Below are positions 1 through 10,603 of a stretch of DNA of 24,645 nucleotides, piece by piece. The notes beneath the pieces are model-generated. The model made no database searches. It saw only the letters and a list, made by a program, of their open reading frames with translations, and was not told the DNA's origin. This stretch comes from Azolla pinnata (lineage: Eukaryota; Streptophyta; Polypodiopsida; Salviniales; Salviniaceae): contig JBBBWG010007991.1 in assembly GCA_037176905.1 (NCBI GenBank), positions 1 through 24,645 on the forward strand, written 5' to 3'. The stretch's first letter is position 1, and each line of letters begins with the position of its first letter. A program made the translations under genes and the position numbers.

Positions 1-2330
1 GGCCAAATGGCATGCGTTTGAACTGGAACAATCCTCGATTCGTCCTGAATGCAGTTTTATGAGCATCCCGCTCGTCCAGTGGTATTTGCCAATATCCGGA
101 CACCAAATCTAAAGAGGTGAAATACTTCGATTCCCCTAATTGGTCTAATAAATCATTGATGCGTGGAAGTGGGTACTTGTCATGAATTGTTATCCGGTTT
201 AGAGGTCTGAAATCGACACAGAACCGGTATGTGCCACCATCTTTTTTTACTAGATGGGGTTCTGACACCCATTCGCTACTGGACGGCTCCACAATTCCTT
301 TGTCGAACATTTCTTGGACTGTTTGATTGATGCCGTCATGTTCCAATGGTGAGCGGCGCCGAGTTGCCATGTATACCGGTTGAGCCGCGCTAGTGTTGAT
401 GACATGACGAGTTGGGAAATTGACCTGAGTAGTCTTTACAGACTTTTGAAAAAGAGAGGAGAACTTTTGCAATAATGCTTTTAGATTATGTAAACGTTCT
501 GTCGGAGACACCATAGTGACCTGTGTGTTGACTACAACCTTTGTAGGTGCGGAATCTATGAAAAGGGGGATGGGGATTGCATTTGGGAGGACTAAGTGAT
601 GTGAATTGAAATGCAGTTGTGCCTTGATTTTGACAAACCAATCACAACCTAATGTCAATGGAAATAATTGGCTTGGGAGGATGTAGAAATGGTGTGTAAA
701 TGTATTTTGTGCTAGAGAGAAGGAGCAGATAGCTTGTTGTTCTGAATGATACACTTTTTTATTGTCACCAAATAAAACTCTAATAGGTTGTGCGGAAACT
801 ATAGGGAGATGCAAAGATGTATCTAAAGATTCACTTATCGACGAAATACTACTACCTGAATCTAAAAGAACTTCATGTGACGTGTTCTCGATGCAAGCCA
901 TCGTGGAACAAACTAAACGCTTGGAAGATGACGACGCTTGGATTTGGGGACGCTGCTCTTCCGCCATCGTCCCTCCTAGATGTTTTCCGGTAACTCTGCA
1001 AGTGATGCAGCATCCGCCAGTGTCACCTGCATGTTTTGGTGGTGCACTGGGTTGATGTGTGAGGCTTTGCCATGTTGCTGGTATTTCAATTTGCGACAAT
1101 GACGCTTAATGTGTCCATACAGGTTGCAATGGAAACATCTTGGTCTTCCTTGCGTGTCTCGATCCGGAAGCTGTCGCTTGGTTGTTGTTTGGACATTTTG
1201 TACATCGATGTCCATGGGACTTGGATTGCTATCACTGTGTCGAGTAGTCGGGAGACTATACTGTGGTTGTATAGTAATGTCAAGCATGTTGGAGGCTTCG
1301 ATTATTTGGGCAATTTGAATGGCGTTGTTGAATGTCTTGGGGGCTTGATCACGCACACGTCTTGCCAAATCATGTCGCATTCTAGGCCATAAGAAAAACA
1401 GTTTCATTGTATCAGACATAGCGGGATCTACTCTCAACAATAGCTGATTTAATTTGACGGCAAATTGTCCCACTGGTTCCATATTTTATTGGCACAATGT
1501 CTGTAGTTGTTGCAGGGCCGTTTGCGCAACGTCTTGATGAGCAAAGTTTTCAACTAGCTTGTCCTTGAGGAGGTTCCAATTAGTTTTGATCACCTCTTCT
1601 TGTTGTATGTACTAGGTCGCTGCTATGCCTTCTAACACGGTCCTTGCTTCGACCGCCTTTCTTTCCTCGGGCCAATCGTGGTATCCGGCCACATTCTCAA
1701 AATGATCAAGCCAAGTGAGTACATCTTCCGTTGGCAATCCTGTGAATGGTTTTGGGCGCACTTTGGAGTCGCGTTTGTTGTTGGGATCATCATGACGTGA
1801 TACATGTGGTCATTGTTGTTGGTAGGCTGTTGAGGCTACTGGAATTTTGGGTGCATTGTTGCATCTTTATACGGAGGAGACTGCAGCTTCAATTGTTGAT
1901 TCTCGTGAAAGCTCTTGTGCCCGCTCATGTGCCCGTCACCTCCCCTAATATAATGTATAAGAAATGTAGGTAGATATAAGCAAGATCAATACTATGTAAC
2001 ATATACAAGATGTAGATCAGATGTTGGCAGAATTCTATTAGATAGAAGCCGGAATAGCCTGCCCTTTGTACTTAGATACATCCCTCTTTATAGGCAATTC
2101 TTTGGTTGTTACTTCTAAGAACCTATTCGGTTACTAGCTGTTATCTTGCTATCCACATTTGGCCAGGTCACTTTGTTAGTTGTCTAGCTGTTATCTGGCC
2201 ATCTATATTTGGCCGTTTACACTTGGCCATTACTTTTAGTTTGACCCTCTACAATATTATATTATATTTTTATCTATTTATTTTTCTTTGCACTGCTCGT
2301 GTGTAACCATTTCTAACCATTTCTTCTTCA
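1..2330 (-). mobile_element. Ty3/gypsy LTR retrotransposon fossil, partial and broken
   Basis: Read on the minus strand, this is the 5' half of a Ty3/gypsy element running off the left edge of the window. Parts, in element order from right to left: a probable 5' LTR (about 1950-2330, inferred from a TATA-like CCTATAAAGAGG and position only), gag (about 976-1920) with a CCHC zinc knuckle of the form CFHCNLYGHIKRHC, an aspartic protease (about 540-960) with LLDSGSS and a downstream LGCDWF, and the start of reverse transcriptase (about 1-450) with VDFRPLNRITIHDKYPLPRI and FKRMPFG. The protein order gag-protease-RT and the RT motifs identify the family. It is broken, with at least a few breaks, so it is inactive. 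No second LTR is present to estimate age. The LTR limits are uncertain; the internal coding identity is secure. Confidence 0.85.
2137..2220. repeat. Short direct repeat inside the probable gypsy LTR
   Basis: Two copies of a block beginning AGCTGTTATCT, followed by GCCATC/GCTATCC and ending ATTTGGCC, lie about 53 bp apart. They fall inside the stretch interpreted as the gypsy LTR and may be LTR-internal repeats. Function unknown. Confidence 0.5.
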
Positions 2331-2559
2331 TGCATTGCTCAGAATCATTTCTAATTCTTCCTGCATTGCCTCTACTCTATCTTCTCTTCTGATCACTAGT
2401 TGTTCAAATTGTTTTGCTCATAGTCGTTTTTCTTCCTGCATTGCCCCTCCTCTTATCTTCTTTGATCACTTGTTGCTCCGATAATTTTTCCCATGATCAT
2501 TCTTCTTCTTGTGTTGCCCTTAGTCCATCTTCTTTGATCACTTGGTATCACTCAAGTGT

Positions 2560-2940
2560 CTTCTTGACGGGGAAGAGAGATTCTTATGATGGAGAGAGGA
2601 AGTTGAAGGCAATCGAGTGGATAAGAGATCATGGTGAAGGCCATCCCAACTTGAGCAGCAAAACAATTCAAGCTTCCTTCAAGAACTATGGGGACTTGGT
2701 GGAGCAATTGAACAGGTATTCTAGAAGCCTCATCTTCCTTTTTAAAACGGAAACGTCATAGTGGTGGTGGTAATCTTGGCGTCTTCATTCAATTTGATGA
2801 TGAACTTATTGATATTATTCTCAATTTAAGAGCTGCAAAGGCGCGAGTCACTCGAGAAACAGTTCGATATATAGCTATCGAAATTGCACTGCTACAATTT
2901 CCTCTAAAAAACCCTTAGAAACTCCAATTAAATCCCATTC
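2560..2940 (+). pseudogene. Possible pogo/Tigger-like transposase N-terminal fragment
   Basis: Two peptide segments in different frames lie next to each other. The first (about 2566-2710) reads TGKRDSYDGERKLKAIEWI and continues to a KTIQASFKNYGDLVEQL stretch. It resembles the N-terminal helix-turn-helix of Brinker/pipsqueak type found in pogo-superfamily transposases. The second (about 2740-2915) reads KRKRHSGGGNLGVFIQFDDE, then LIDIILNLRAAKARVTRETV and RYIAIEIA. This matches the usual pattern of a GGG linker, an acidic ELxxxIxxLR helix and a V(S/T)xxxVxxxAxxIA helix in CENP-B-like domains. A frame change or a small intron separates the segments. No DDE catalytic domain, terminal repeats or target duplication were found, so only a relic is present. 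The assignment rests on remembered motif shape and is tentative; an unrelated host exon pair is the alternative. Confidence 0.4.
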
Positions 2941-4139
2941 TCCTCCCACACTTCCATTGACACTGGTTTACCCTACCTATTGCTTCCTAAGATTTGCCTT
3001 CCTACCTTCATAGTGAAATCAAAGTAACTCCTCCTTCCACCGTGTGCATCAAATGGGTCATTATTAATTTGTCACTAATTGTCACCCGAGTCCCATTGCA
3101 ATCTAATCAATTGATAATTTTCAAGTATATAAATTCATGATTATTCACTTTCACTTTTAGATAATTTGTAATGTTATTCGTGATCAAGGATGTTATTGTG
3201 GAAAATGACAAGTGTGAAAGTCAAGGTAGGACCACCGAGGTCTCTAACCAAAAGATATTGTGACTTTGTCGTGTGTCTTTTCGCACACGATATGAAACAT
3301 AATAATTTTATATTAGTTTAACAGTTTGGTGTGGCGAGATTAAGGTCCGCAAGAGCTTCCAAAAGTATTTTACGGCATGTGAATTGAGCAAGTATTAGTG
3401 AAAGTTATGGATGAATGAAGCTAGAAGACTTAGCAAGGCGGGAAAATGTGATATCCCACCTGAGCAAGCGAGGTTCGGATTTAACAGAATATAAGTAGTC
3501 TTTAAAACATAATCTTTATTTGCGTTCGTCGGGGTGCTCTGTAACGCTCTATGCGAGTGGCGACTTTCCCTAGTGCTTGGTGTGTCCACGTTTCGTAATT
3601 TTTGGGAAACGAGTGTGGATCGTATGCGCGGACGAGTTCGACCGTGTGCGGACGAATTCATCGAAAGCGCATACGAATACGGCGGGCGACTGTGCGGATA
3701 CGAATACGATGACAACTCCTAAAATTAGCTAAAGGGGAAAAGGCTCTCTCCCCCAAATTCACCCATCAAACCCTAATCTGCTCTCTCTCCAAACCTCTTA
3801 AAAACCCTAATCTGAAGCCTTGTCAATCGGGGGGGTAAAGCCTTGTGAACCTAATCTTGGGGTTAGTTTGTAATCTCTTTTCTATTGTTAATGATTATTA
3901 TTTATTTTTATTCATTTCAACTCTTCTGATAAACGAAACGCACGATTTTGGTATTTTCTAGTTGAAGGCCCTAGGGTCTTACCTCAACTTTCAGGTATCC
4001 TCGTCGTAATTTTGCGATAACGCAAGAATATATCATTCTTTGAAAATAGCAACAAAGATGACATTAATAAGAGTTTTCATTATATGTGGATATTTATCAA
4101 GAGAACGTGCGAGTGTTGCAAAGAATTTACATTAAGAAC
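2941..4139. other. No recognised gene; possible old LTR-like DNA
   Basis: No convincing coding region was seen on either strand. The small open frames at 3395-3722 overlap one another on opposite strands and have no recognisable domains. A perfect 7-bp inverted repeat (TCGTGTG/CACACGA, 3269-3290) and a GC-rich patch near 3600-3715 with GTGCGGA/GCGCGGA-type short repeats stand out from the AT-rich surroundings. The stretch GCGAGTGGCGACTTT and the CCCTAATCTG-rich leader-like DNA at 3740-3810 could belong to a decayed LTR, but no element ends could be defined. Confidence 0.4.
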
Positions 4140-4485
4140 ATTAGAGTTTGGGTTAAAAGTACAAGAGATTTAAGGTTTTAAATATAAGAGATTCAGGGTT
4201 CAAGGTTTTGGATCATAAGCTTAGGGTTTGAGTATAAGAGATTTAGGGTTTAAGTATAAGAGATTTAAGTTTTTTGATGAGATATTATTAATTTCAAATG
4301 AGAGATGTAAGTTTTTTATCTAATGAGATATTTAGAGTTCAAATATGAGAAATTTACGATTTTAAATAAGATTTAGGGTTTTAGATAAAATTTAAAGTTT
4401 TTTATAAGATTTAAGGTTTGAACATGAGAAGTTTAAGCTTTTGAAAGAGAAGTTTAGGCTTATATATGAGGCATAAGGGTTTTTT
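4140..4485. repeat. Degenerate ~22-bp minisatellite, telomere-like core
   Basis: A run of imperfect units pairs TTTAGGGTTTAAG with TATAAGAGA. The clearest neighbours, near 4232 and 4254, are 22 bp apart, and other copies of AGAGATTT are spaced at 22-26 bp or multiples. Divergence increases to the right, where AGGG becomes AAGT or AAGC. It may derive from a telomere-type repeat, but that is inference. Confidence 0.55.
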
Positions 4486-5640
4486 GTATAAGATCCATTT
4501 GATGGGAGTCCCCTCCCTCTCTACTCTTTGGCAATTACTCTTTATATATATAGTGAAGTGGAACATTTACAAAAACAAAAACTAGCAACTCAAGGAAAGA
4601 TAACATGGAAAACAAAACATAAAAAAGTAAGCAAGAAAAAAAAAAGTGAGCAAAAAGTAAGTCAAGGAATTGAAACGAATGAAACTCGAACTCAAAAACT
4701 ATTTCATATCTACTAAACTCTAACTTGAAGTCCTTTAGATTGTAAATACCTTTGGTTTCATCTTATGGTATATAGCTATATGACATCATAATGTTTCGAA
4801 TTATGCACTTCAAATTGGTGAAATGCCCCAAGCTATGGCAACAAAACTCATACATATGATCCCTAAGGACAATACCCAAGAAATGGAGTGGAGTTACAAT
4901 CACTTACAATTTTAAAAACACTTTAGAAGTTATGTGCTAAAAAATATGGAGGGTGGAGCAAAGGCTGCCATTTAGAATATGGGCCATGTTGAATTGGATA
5001 AGTAAGTGATTTTCCGCTAGTGACATATTCAATAAATTTCTTTTGTTTCACTACATCAATTTGAAGTTGATAACAAATTACAAAAATATTTATCCCTAGT
5101 ATGACTAGGAGTTTTGTTATGAACTAGTTTTTTGCTCTCGTTGATGTGCTACATTATATCCTAGGGATACTTGTGAGATCAACGATCGGTTGAGTGGATT
5201 TTGTGTGCAATTGAGCCCAGAAATCAAGGTAAGGCATGGCTAGTTAAGCAACCAATAGTAAGAATACAAGTACCGAGTAATGAACGTTAGGCATTCATCA
5301 ATCAATCAACACTACGTGGAATGCAATGATGCTTAATGACATATCCTTAGCAGCATTATGTTGTGAGAGATATAGATTGCTAGATACGTTTGTTGAAGTA
5401 GAAATCTCCCATTTAGGAGATTGTCAAGAATATATATATACTGTATCAATTTGATGCGGGCTCGATTTAAAGGGAAGTTTACACTAGGGAATTTCTACAA
5501 AGGTGGATCCACCTTAACCACGATCATCTTTCATTTTAAACGTTAAAGCGTTTATTAATTTATCTAAATATTCGTATGTATATCATAGCACACTAACTAA
5601 TTACATCCTCAAAGCGCATTCACAACTTTGATTTTAACAC
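4486..5640. other. No recognised gene
   Basis: AT-rich DNA without a convincing coding region. The 62-codon open frame near 4528 is Lys/Gln/Thr-rich low-complexity sequence with no family resemblance. No structural RNA or element ends were recognised. Confidence 0.5.
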
Positions 5641-5840
5641 AACAACAACAACAACTACTACTACTACTACTTTAGAAATTGGAATCCTCTATTACCTACT
5701 AGCTCAGAAGTAAAGGTTGTTCCACCCACATGTTCATGAATTTGAACTTGACATCCCACTCCACAGCATTGGATCCATAGACGATAGGTACTACTAATTC
5801 TACAACAACAACAACCACCACCACTGTTGCTACTACATAA
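5641..5840. repeat. ACA/ACT and ACA/ACC trinucleotide microsatellites
   Basis: Two short compound tracts: (ACA)n followed by (ACT)n at about 5638-5672, and (ACA)n followed by (ACC)n at about 5801-5824. The unique DNA between them shows no gene. They produce Val-rich antisense open frames that I treat as artefacts. Confidence 0.75.
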
Positions 5841-5970
5841 ACGGAAGTATGCAAAAGATAACACGGGATTATGAAGGATTGGTTAGGGGGTGGTGACAAG
5901 ATCAAGGTGGGATCGATCAACTGCGCGAGCCCATAAACAGTGGCAGCGCATTGTGGTCGAAGCCACGGAG

Positions 5971-6059
5971 CTAAACCCTAAACCCTAAACCCTAAACCCT
6001 AAACCCTAAACCCTAAACCCTAAACCCTAAATCCTAAATCCTAAACCCTAAACCCTAAA
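5971..6059. repeat. Interstitial telomeric array (CCCTAAA)n
   Basis: About twelve head-to-tail copies of CCCTAAA, the Arabidopsis-type plant telomere repeat. They are nearly perfect except for two adjacent units with ATCCTAA. The array ends roughly 120 bp before the menG start codon, and its AAACCCTA strand matches the gene's coding strand. The homogeneity suggests a recent origin, for example from break repair or telomerase capture. It also supplies a cluster of AAACCCTA telo-box motifs at the promoter. Confidence 0.95.
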
Positions 6060-6077
6060 ATCAGCTAATCATGGAGA

Positions 6078-6083
6078 TATAAA
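6078..6083 (+). promoter_or_regulatory. TATA-like box for menG
   Basis: TATAAA sits in ATGGAGATATAAACC between the telomeric array and the menG leader. This would place a start site near 6105-6115 and give a short TTC-rich leader before the ATG at 6179. It is a positional inference; no transcript evidence is available. Confidence 0.35.
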
Positions 6084-6142
6084 CCACATGGAGTTGGGCT
6101 GTGTTCGAACCCATGACTTGCTTCCCAAATGCCCATCTCAAT

Positions 6143-6174
6143 CTTCTTCTTCTTCTTCTTCTTCTTCTTCTTCT
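6143..6174 (+). repeat. (TTC)n microsatellite in the menG leader
   Basis: About ten TTC/CTT units lie immediately upstream of the chosen menG start. A second (TTC)n tract occurs at 6418-6449, just inside intron 1. In the menG frame the leader tract would encode poly-leucine, which favours starting after it. Confidence 0.9.
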
Positions 6175-6178
6175 GAAG

Positions 6179-9100
6179 ATGAACTTCCAATCCATGAAGC
6201 TTCTCCATCACCTCCGCCCCCCCACAACACTGCCCTCCTCGCCACCATGCCTTGCTGCTGCTCCCCCCTTTCTCCCTGCTCGCTCCCATCTCAACAAGTC
6301 CTCACATTTTCGAGCTGTGATGCCTGATTTCACCTCCGCGGATCGTCAAAAGCTCTTCAACCGCATTGCGCCAGCTTATGACAATGTAAAATTAACTCCG
6401 AGCTTAATTAACTGTTTTCTTCTTCTTCTTCTTCTTCTTCTTCTTCTTCCTGTTATTTGTTTGTCCAAAACGGCGTTTTTTGGTATGACCATTTTCAAAA
6501 TGATCTTATAAATGTTTGTGACCTCTTAAATGAGCGTCTGTGGTATATTAATCCACGCAACATGTACTATTTGTAATGCAAGGTAACTTGGGAATGAGAG
6601 ATGCATACCAGGTTTGGTTTGGTGATATCTCTTGCCATGCCGAGATTCAGAATTGGATTTGATCAGAGATATTTGAAGAGGGAAAATGTGATACGCTGAT
6701 TTGGAATTGAGTTTCGGCTTGGTTTGATGATAGGTTACCCTATTGAGATTCAAAATTGACTCAAATTCAGGAAATTTCAAGAAGTGCTATATGCTACCCT
6801 GGTTTGGAAGTGTATAACGTTGGGTTTGATGAAATCTTATCCTATTGTGATCCAGAATTGACATTGATCAAAGAAATTGAAAGAAGAGAAATATGTTACC
6901 TTAATTTAGAGTAGTATTTCGCATTGATTTGCTGATATCTTACACTATTGAGAGTTGTGATTGGCTTAGATTCCGGAAATTTTTAAAGAATGGAAATGTG
7001 TGACACTGATTTGGAATCTACTTTCACCCTATAGAGATCTGGAATTGGCATTGATCCAGGAAATTCAAAGAGATGGGATCGAGATTAGCCACGAGATGTG
7101 ATTCCTACCAATAGCAAGATCCAGAATTAACATTGATTCAGGAAATCCAAACGAGTAAAATGTGTTATACTAATTTAGAATCAAATTTCACCCCGTAGAT
7201 TGTAGACAATGATGGATGGATGGATGGATGAACAGGTGTAGGGATTGCCGTTTCTTCATCACTGATGTTACTTCATGCCACCAGGACACATTTTGTGACT
7301 GTTGAGTGAACCAGATAATGTATATATCAGCAAATACGTAGAAAATGCATAATGAGGGTAGGAATGAAGAGACAGAATTAGAAGATGTAAAGGAAGATTA
7401 ATATGGACACTGGAGGTCCCATATATGAACCTAGGAATCACGTATTGACAGAGCACACATGCATGAAAGTGAGTTTTGTGTGGAATCCGTGCGGTTACCA
7501 ATGCTAAAGCATTGATTGTAACAATTAATGTAACCTTTGTTCCTCTCATCTCGTGGGATCAATATATCTATGTGTCTATGCATAAGTGAATTGGTGTGTA
7601 ATTAAGTTTCACCCTCTTTCCCAATCCATCATCAATGTGCTTTCTTTGGATGAGCTATCCAGATACTTAGCCTCAGTAGCTAGATGCAGTAACGCTCCAC
7701 CTTGGTGATCAGTTTCTGTTAGCATTGTGTCAACCCCTATTGACTTAGAAGAAGTGTCTGTACTGTATTAAGGATGCATTCAAATTGAAGATCCCTGCTA
7801 TGTCTGTGGGTGTGAACATTGTGGTTGAAGCTGGACATTTTGGCTGCCCAAGAAGAAAGAGATGTGTGAGCAAAGCAAGCATGAACGTGTTAGATTGTGG
7901 GAAATTGGACTGGATAATCCATATCGTAGCTCCATGGAGAATAAGATCTGTGAGGATAGCCAGTTTTGCATAAGTGCGTGGAGAAGATGATGATTCTGTA
8001 CAGGCTTGACTTTAACAAACACTTGTGATTAAGTAAATGTACGTATTTATGAAGCACGAGGTATCACTCCTCATGAGCTGTAAGGTGATATGATTCTTTT
8101 GGCATTTGCAAACAATCCCATTTACTTGAGATTCTGTTGACGTAAATTATCAGTTGAGAACTAGGTTGGACAGGGGGTCACAGTGCTGAATGTAAAACAT
8201 GTTAAGTACAATTCACAGTATTAGAAATATAGTTACGTTATGTCAAAATTTTTGATATTTTGGATTTCCTTCTCTCTCTCTCTCTCTTTTTCACTTTCTA
8301 TATACTATAAAAGGTATGTATAGAACAAAATTAAAATAAAGAATACTACTTTTCTGGTTTCAGAATTTTGCTCCTTCTTTGTCATTACTGAATTTCTGCG
8401 CTAGGATTAAATCAAAGTATTAGAAATATAGTTACATTGTCTAAATTTTAGATTTCCTTCTCTCTCTCTCTCTTGCTCTCTCACAACACTTTCTATGTAG
8501 TATATGATGTATGCATGGAACAAAATTAAAATAAAGAATGCTACTTTTCTGGTTCAGCATCTTGCCCCTTCTTGATTACTACTTAAATCACCGTATTAAG
8601 ATATAGTTACATTATGTCAAAGCTTTTGAAATTTTAGATTTCCTTCTCTCTATGTAGTATACGATGTATGCATAGAACAACATTAAAATAAAGAATACCA
8701 CTTTTCTGGTTTCCCCCTTCTTGATCATTACTGAACTCCAAAGTTATAAAGTTTTTTATTCTATCATTTATCACTCATCAATACTGAATTTCCTGTTGTA
8801 ATTTTTTATATCTCAAGACCAGACAAGGTAAAACATATATTAGAGGAAGTTAGTATGCCGACTTTCAATTCAGCAATTTGATTCCATAATATATTGGCTC
8901 ATATAAAGAGTTTGGCAGCTCAATGATTGGCTGAGCTTGGGTCAACATAGAATTTGGAAGCGAATGGCAGTCAAATGGAGCAGGTAAATATAGTGAAAAT
9001 CTTGGGTGTTTTGACTGCAATAGTTTCCCTTGAATCTTACCAATTATGTAATACATCTAGATTAATTAATTTCTAAACTGAAACTTCAATTATAGCTGCC

Positions 9101-10268
9101 TGTGATATTTTCTGACAGAACATGTATTGCTAAGCATACCTGACTTGGGCAGATGTGATGTCTAGAGTTGTGTTTTATTAAGTCATGTAATGTGTTGCAA
9201 ATTAGGGCAAAACCAGGGGATGTGGTGCTTGATATTTGCTGTGGCAGTGGGGATCTTTCATTTCTTCTCTCAGAGAAAGTTGGGCCGAAAGGAAAGGTCA
9301 GTGAAATTCTGATGGCATTTGCCTTCTTTCTTCAAATCTGTTTCTTGCTTAAGTCTAGCCATTAGGTGACAGGCCTTGATTTTGCTGAGGAGCAGCTCAT
9401 CGTAGCAGCTGAGCGAGAGAGGTCTAAGGCTTGGCCGTGCTATGGGAACTTAGAGTAATAAATCTGTTTGGTTTCTTAAAATGATTGAGGAACAAACAAT
9501 GTGCATGATCGATCTGTGGGCTAGATATTAAAATCTAAGATAATCGTTTCGGGCTTTGGTAAATAGGTGGCTCCAAGGGGATGCATTGGATCTCCCATTT
9601 GGAGATGAAGCTTTTGATGCCGTGACAGTTGGGTATGGACTGAGGAACATCACAAATATTCCTCGCGCTCTCAATGAAATGTTTCGTGTTGTAAAGAAAG
9701 GTCATGAAATGTTCAGAACTCTTGTTTCCGATCGAAGATATACCAGAAAAGCAATCATGCATATTTGATATCCTGTGACTTCAGGCTCGAGCGTAGCAAT
9801 CCTGGATTTCAATAAACCTTCCGACACATTGGTATATGGTATCCAGGTATTAAATCTCTTGCGCCCGTGTGATGCAAGATCTACTCACCCGTAACAAATC
9901 AAATGGGTTTTTTTGAGGAAACTCTTCATGCAAATTGTATATTTTAAGCCTCTCTTCTCCGTACAGAATTGGCTTCTCGACAATCTCGTCGTTCCTGTTG
10001 CAGCCCAATTTGGGATGAGAGAAGAGTATGCTTACCTCAAGGACTCCATTGCTTGTTTTCCAACAGGTTTGCGATTTCTTTCGAAAATAAGGGTGCATGC
10101 TTAGGACTCTTAACGGGAATATAATGCCATAAAAAAAAACAATGTGTGTGCGTGTGTGCGTGTGTAGGAAAGGAGCAGGAAAAGCTAGCAAAAGAGGCTG
10201 GCTTTTCCGTTGCCGACCATTATGAGCTTGCAAATGGGCTTATGGGAGTGCTAGTTTTAAGAAAATGA
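6179..10268 (+). CDS. menG: Demethylphylloquinone methyltransferase, plastid-targeted (8 exons)
   Basis: The protein is a UbiE/MenG-family S-adenosylmethionine methyltransferase. By homology to plant MENG it performs the last step of phylloquinone (vitamin K1) synthesis, methylating 2-phytyl-1,4-naphthoquinone. Phylloquinone is the A1 electron carrier of photosystem I. Exons: 6179-6385, 8919-8983, 9206-9296, 9366-9454, 9567-9700, 9785-9846, 9967-10066, 10168-10268. All introns are GT-AG and all phases agree, giving 282 aa (Arabidopsis MENG is about 261). Residues 1-48 are rich in Ser, Pro, Leu and basic residues with few acidic ones, like a transit peptide. Family landmarks follow: RQKLFNRIAPAYDN (56-69), LNDWLSLGQHRIWKRMAV (70-87), SAM motif VLDICCGSGD (98-107), GLDF (124-127), GDALDLPF (155-162), VGYGLRN (172-178) and ILDFNKP (201-207). 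An in-frame ATG at 6113 would add 22 poly-Leu-rich residues and is less likely. Confidence 0.93.
6590..7200. repeat. Diverged ~104-bp tandem repeat in menG intron 1
   Basis: About five units share a block like GATTTGGAATTGAGTTTC, then ATATC/CTTACCCTATTGAGAT, CCAGAATTGACATTGATC and CAGGAAATT. Anchors of the TTTGGAA/TTTAGAA block fall near 6697, 6800, 6903, 7009 and 7170, so spacing is 103-106 bp except for one irregular step of about 160. The units differ at many positions, indicating an old array. No coding potential was seen in it. Confidence 0.75.
7201..8215. other. Middle of menG intron 1, no further gene recognised
   Basis: A short (GATG)n tract lies near 7210-7230. Small open frames at 7268-7549 (minus) and 7785-8022 (both strands) overlap each other and match no family I know. 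I treat the stretch as ordinary intron sequence. Confidence 0.5.
8217..8735. repeat. Triplicated 150-200-bp block in menG intron 1
   Basis: Three adjacent copies begin near 8217, 8416 and 8592. Each carries AGTATTAGAAATATAGTTAC, then TTTAGATTTCCTTCTCTC, a (CT)n tract (shortened in the third copy), a TATGTAGTATA-like block, GAACAAAATTAAAATAAAG and a CTACTTTTCTGG block. Lengths shrink from about 199 to 176 to 150 bp, mostly through loss of the CT tract and the tail. The last copy ends about 185 bp before exon 2. Confidence 0.85.
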
Positions 10269-10433
10269 AGAACCATCACGAATGTCGTCGTCCTCTCGGT
10301 TGGTGAATTTGTCGCATGCCTTGGGATAAAAATGCCTGGTGGAAAATCATTGTGTGTTGTTCACATGCATCATCATTCGATACATGTTTGGCACCTTGTA
10401 TTCTTGGATTGAGTGGCGCAGACAGTATTGCAG
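10269..10433 (+). other. menG 3' flank
   Basis: This stretch follows the TGA of menG and presumably holds its 3' UTR. No clear AATAAA signal was seen close to the stop, so the polyadenylation site cannot be placed. Confidence 0.3.
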
Positions 10434-10603
10434 GTATTGATCGGAAATCAGAAGAGCGTGGAAATCATGTTGAAAGCATCAGCTTTCAGTGCCATATCCA
10501 CAGCATATATAGCAGCATCATTATACATTGCAAATTTTTTGTTGAAGCTTTACTACGGCACGCGGGTGGAGAACGAGTTTGGCCGATCTCAGACTCTAAG
10601 ATG
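10434..10603 (+). other. Unassigned coding-like exon candidate
   Basis: An open segment follows a GCAG and ends at an ATG|GTTAGT donor-like site. It reads VLIGNQKSVEIMLKASAFSA, then ISTAYIAASLYIANFLLKLY and YGTRVENEFGRSQTLR. The middle would be one membrane helix (about ASAFSAISTAYIAASLYIANFLL) flanked by charged residues, which is more protein-like than its neighbours. There is no ATG start in frame; the frame opens at a GTG. It lies only 165 bp after menG on the same strand. It could be an exon of an unrecognised gene, an alternative 3' exon, or chance. I do not recognise the family. Confidence 0.3.

Noticed and set aside
3269-3290. 7-bp inverted repeat considered as a terminator-like hairpin
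   Set aside because: No transcript or gene lies next to it, and rho-independent terminators are not expected in plant nuclear DNA.
4528-4716. 62-codon Lys/Gln/Thr-rich frame
   Set aside because: It is low-complexity AT-rich sequence without family resemblance or splice support.
6100-6118. GTGTTCGAACCCATGAC, resembling a tRNA T-loop or B-box
   Set aside because: No acceptor stem, D-arm or anticodon arm could be built around it, so there is no tRNA gene here.
6065-6289. Minus-strand frame with a poly-Lys run opposite menG exon 1
   Set aside because: The poly-Lys comes from the TTC microsatellite, and the spliced menG reading on the plus strand explains the region.
7785-8022. Small open frames on both strands inside menG intron 1
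   Set aside because: They overlap each other on opposite strands, carry no domain, and lie within a well-supported intron.
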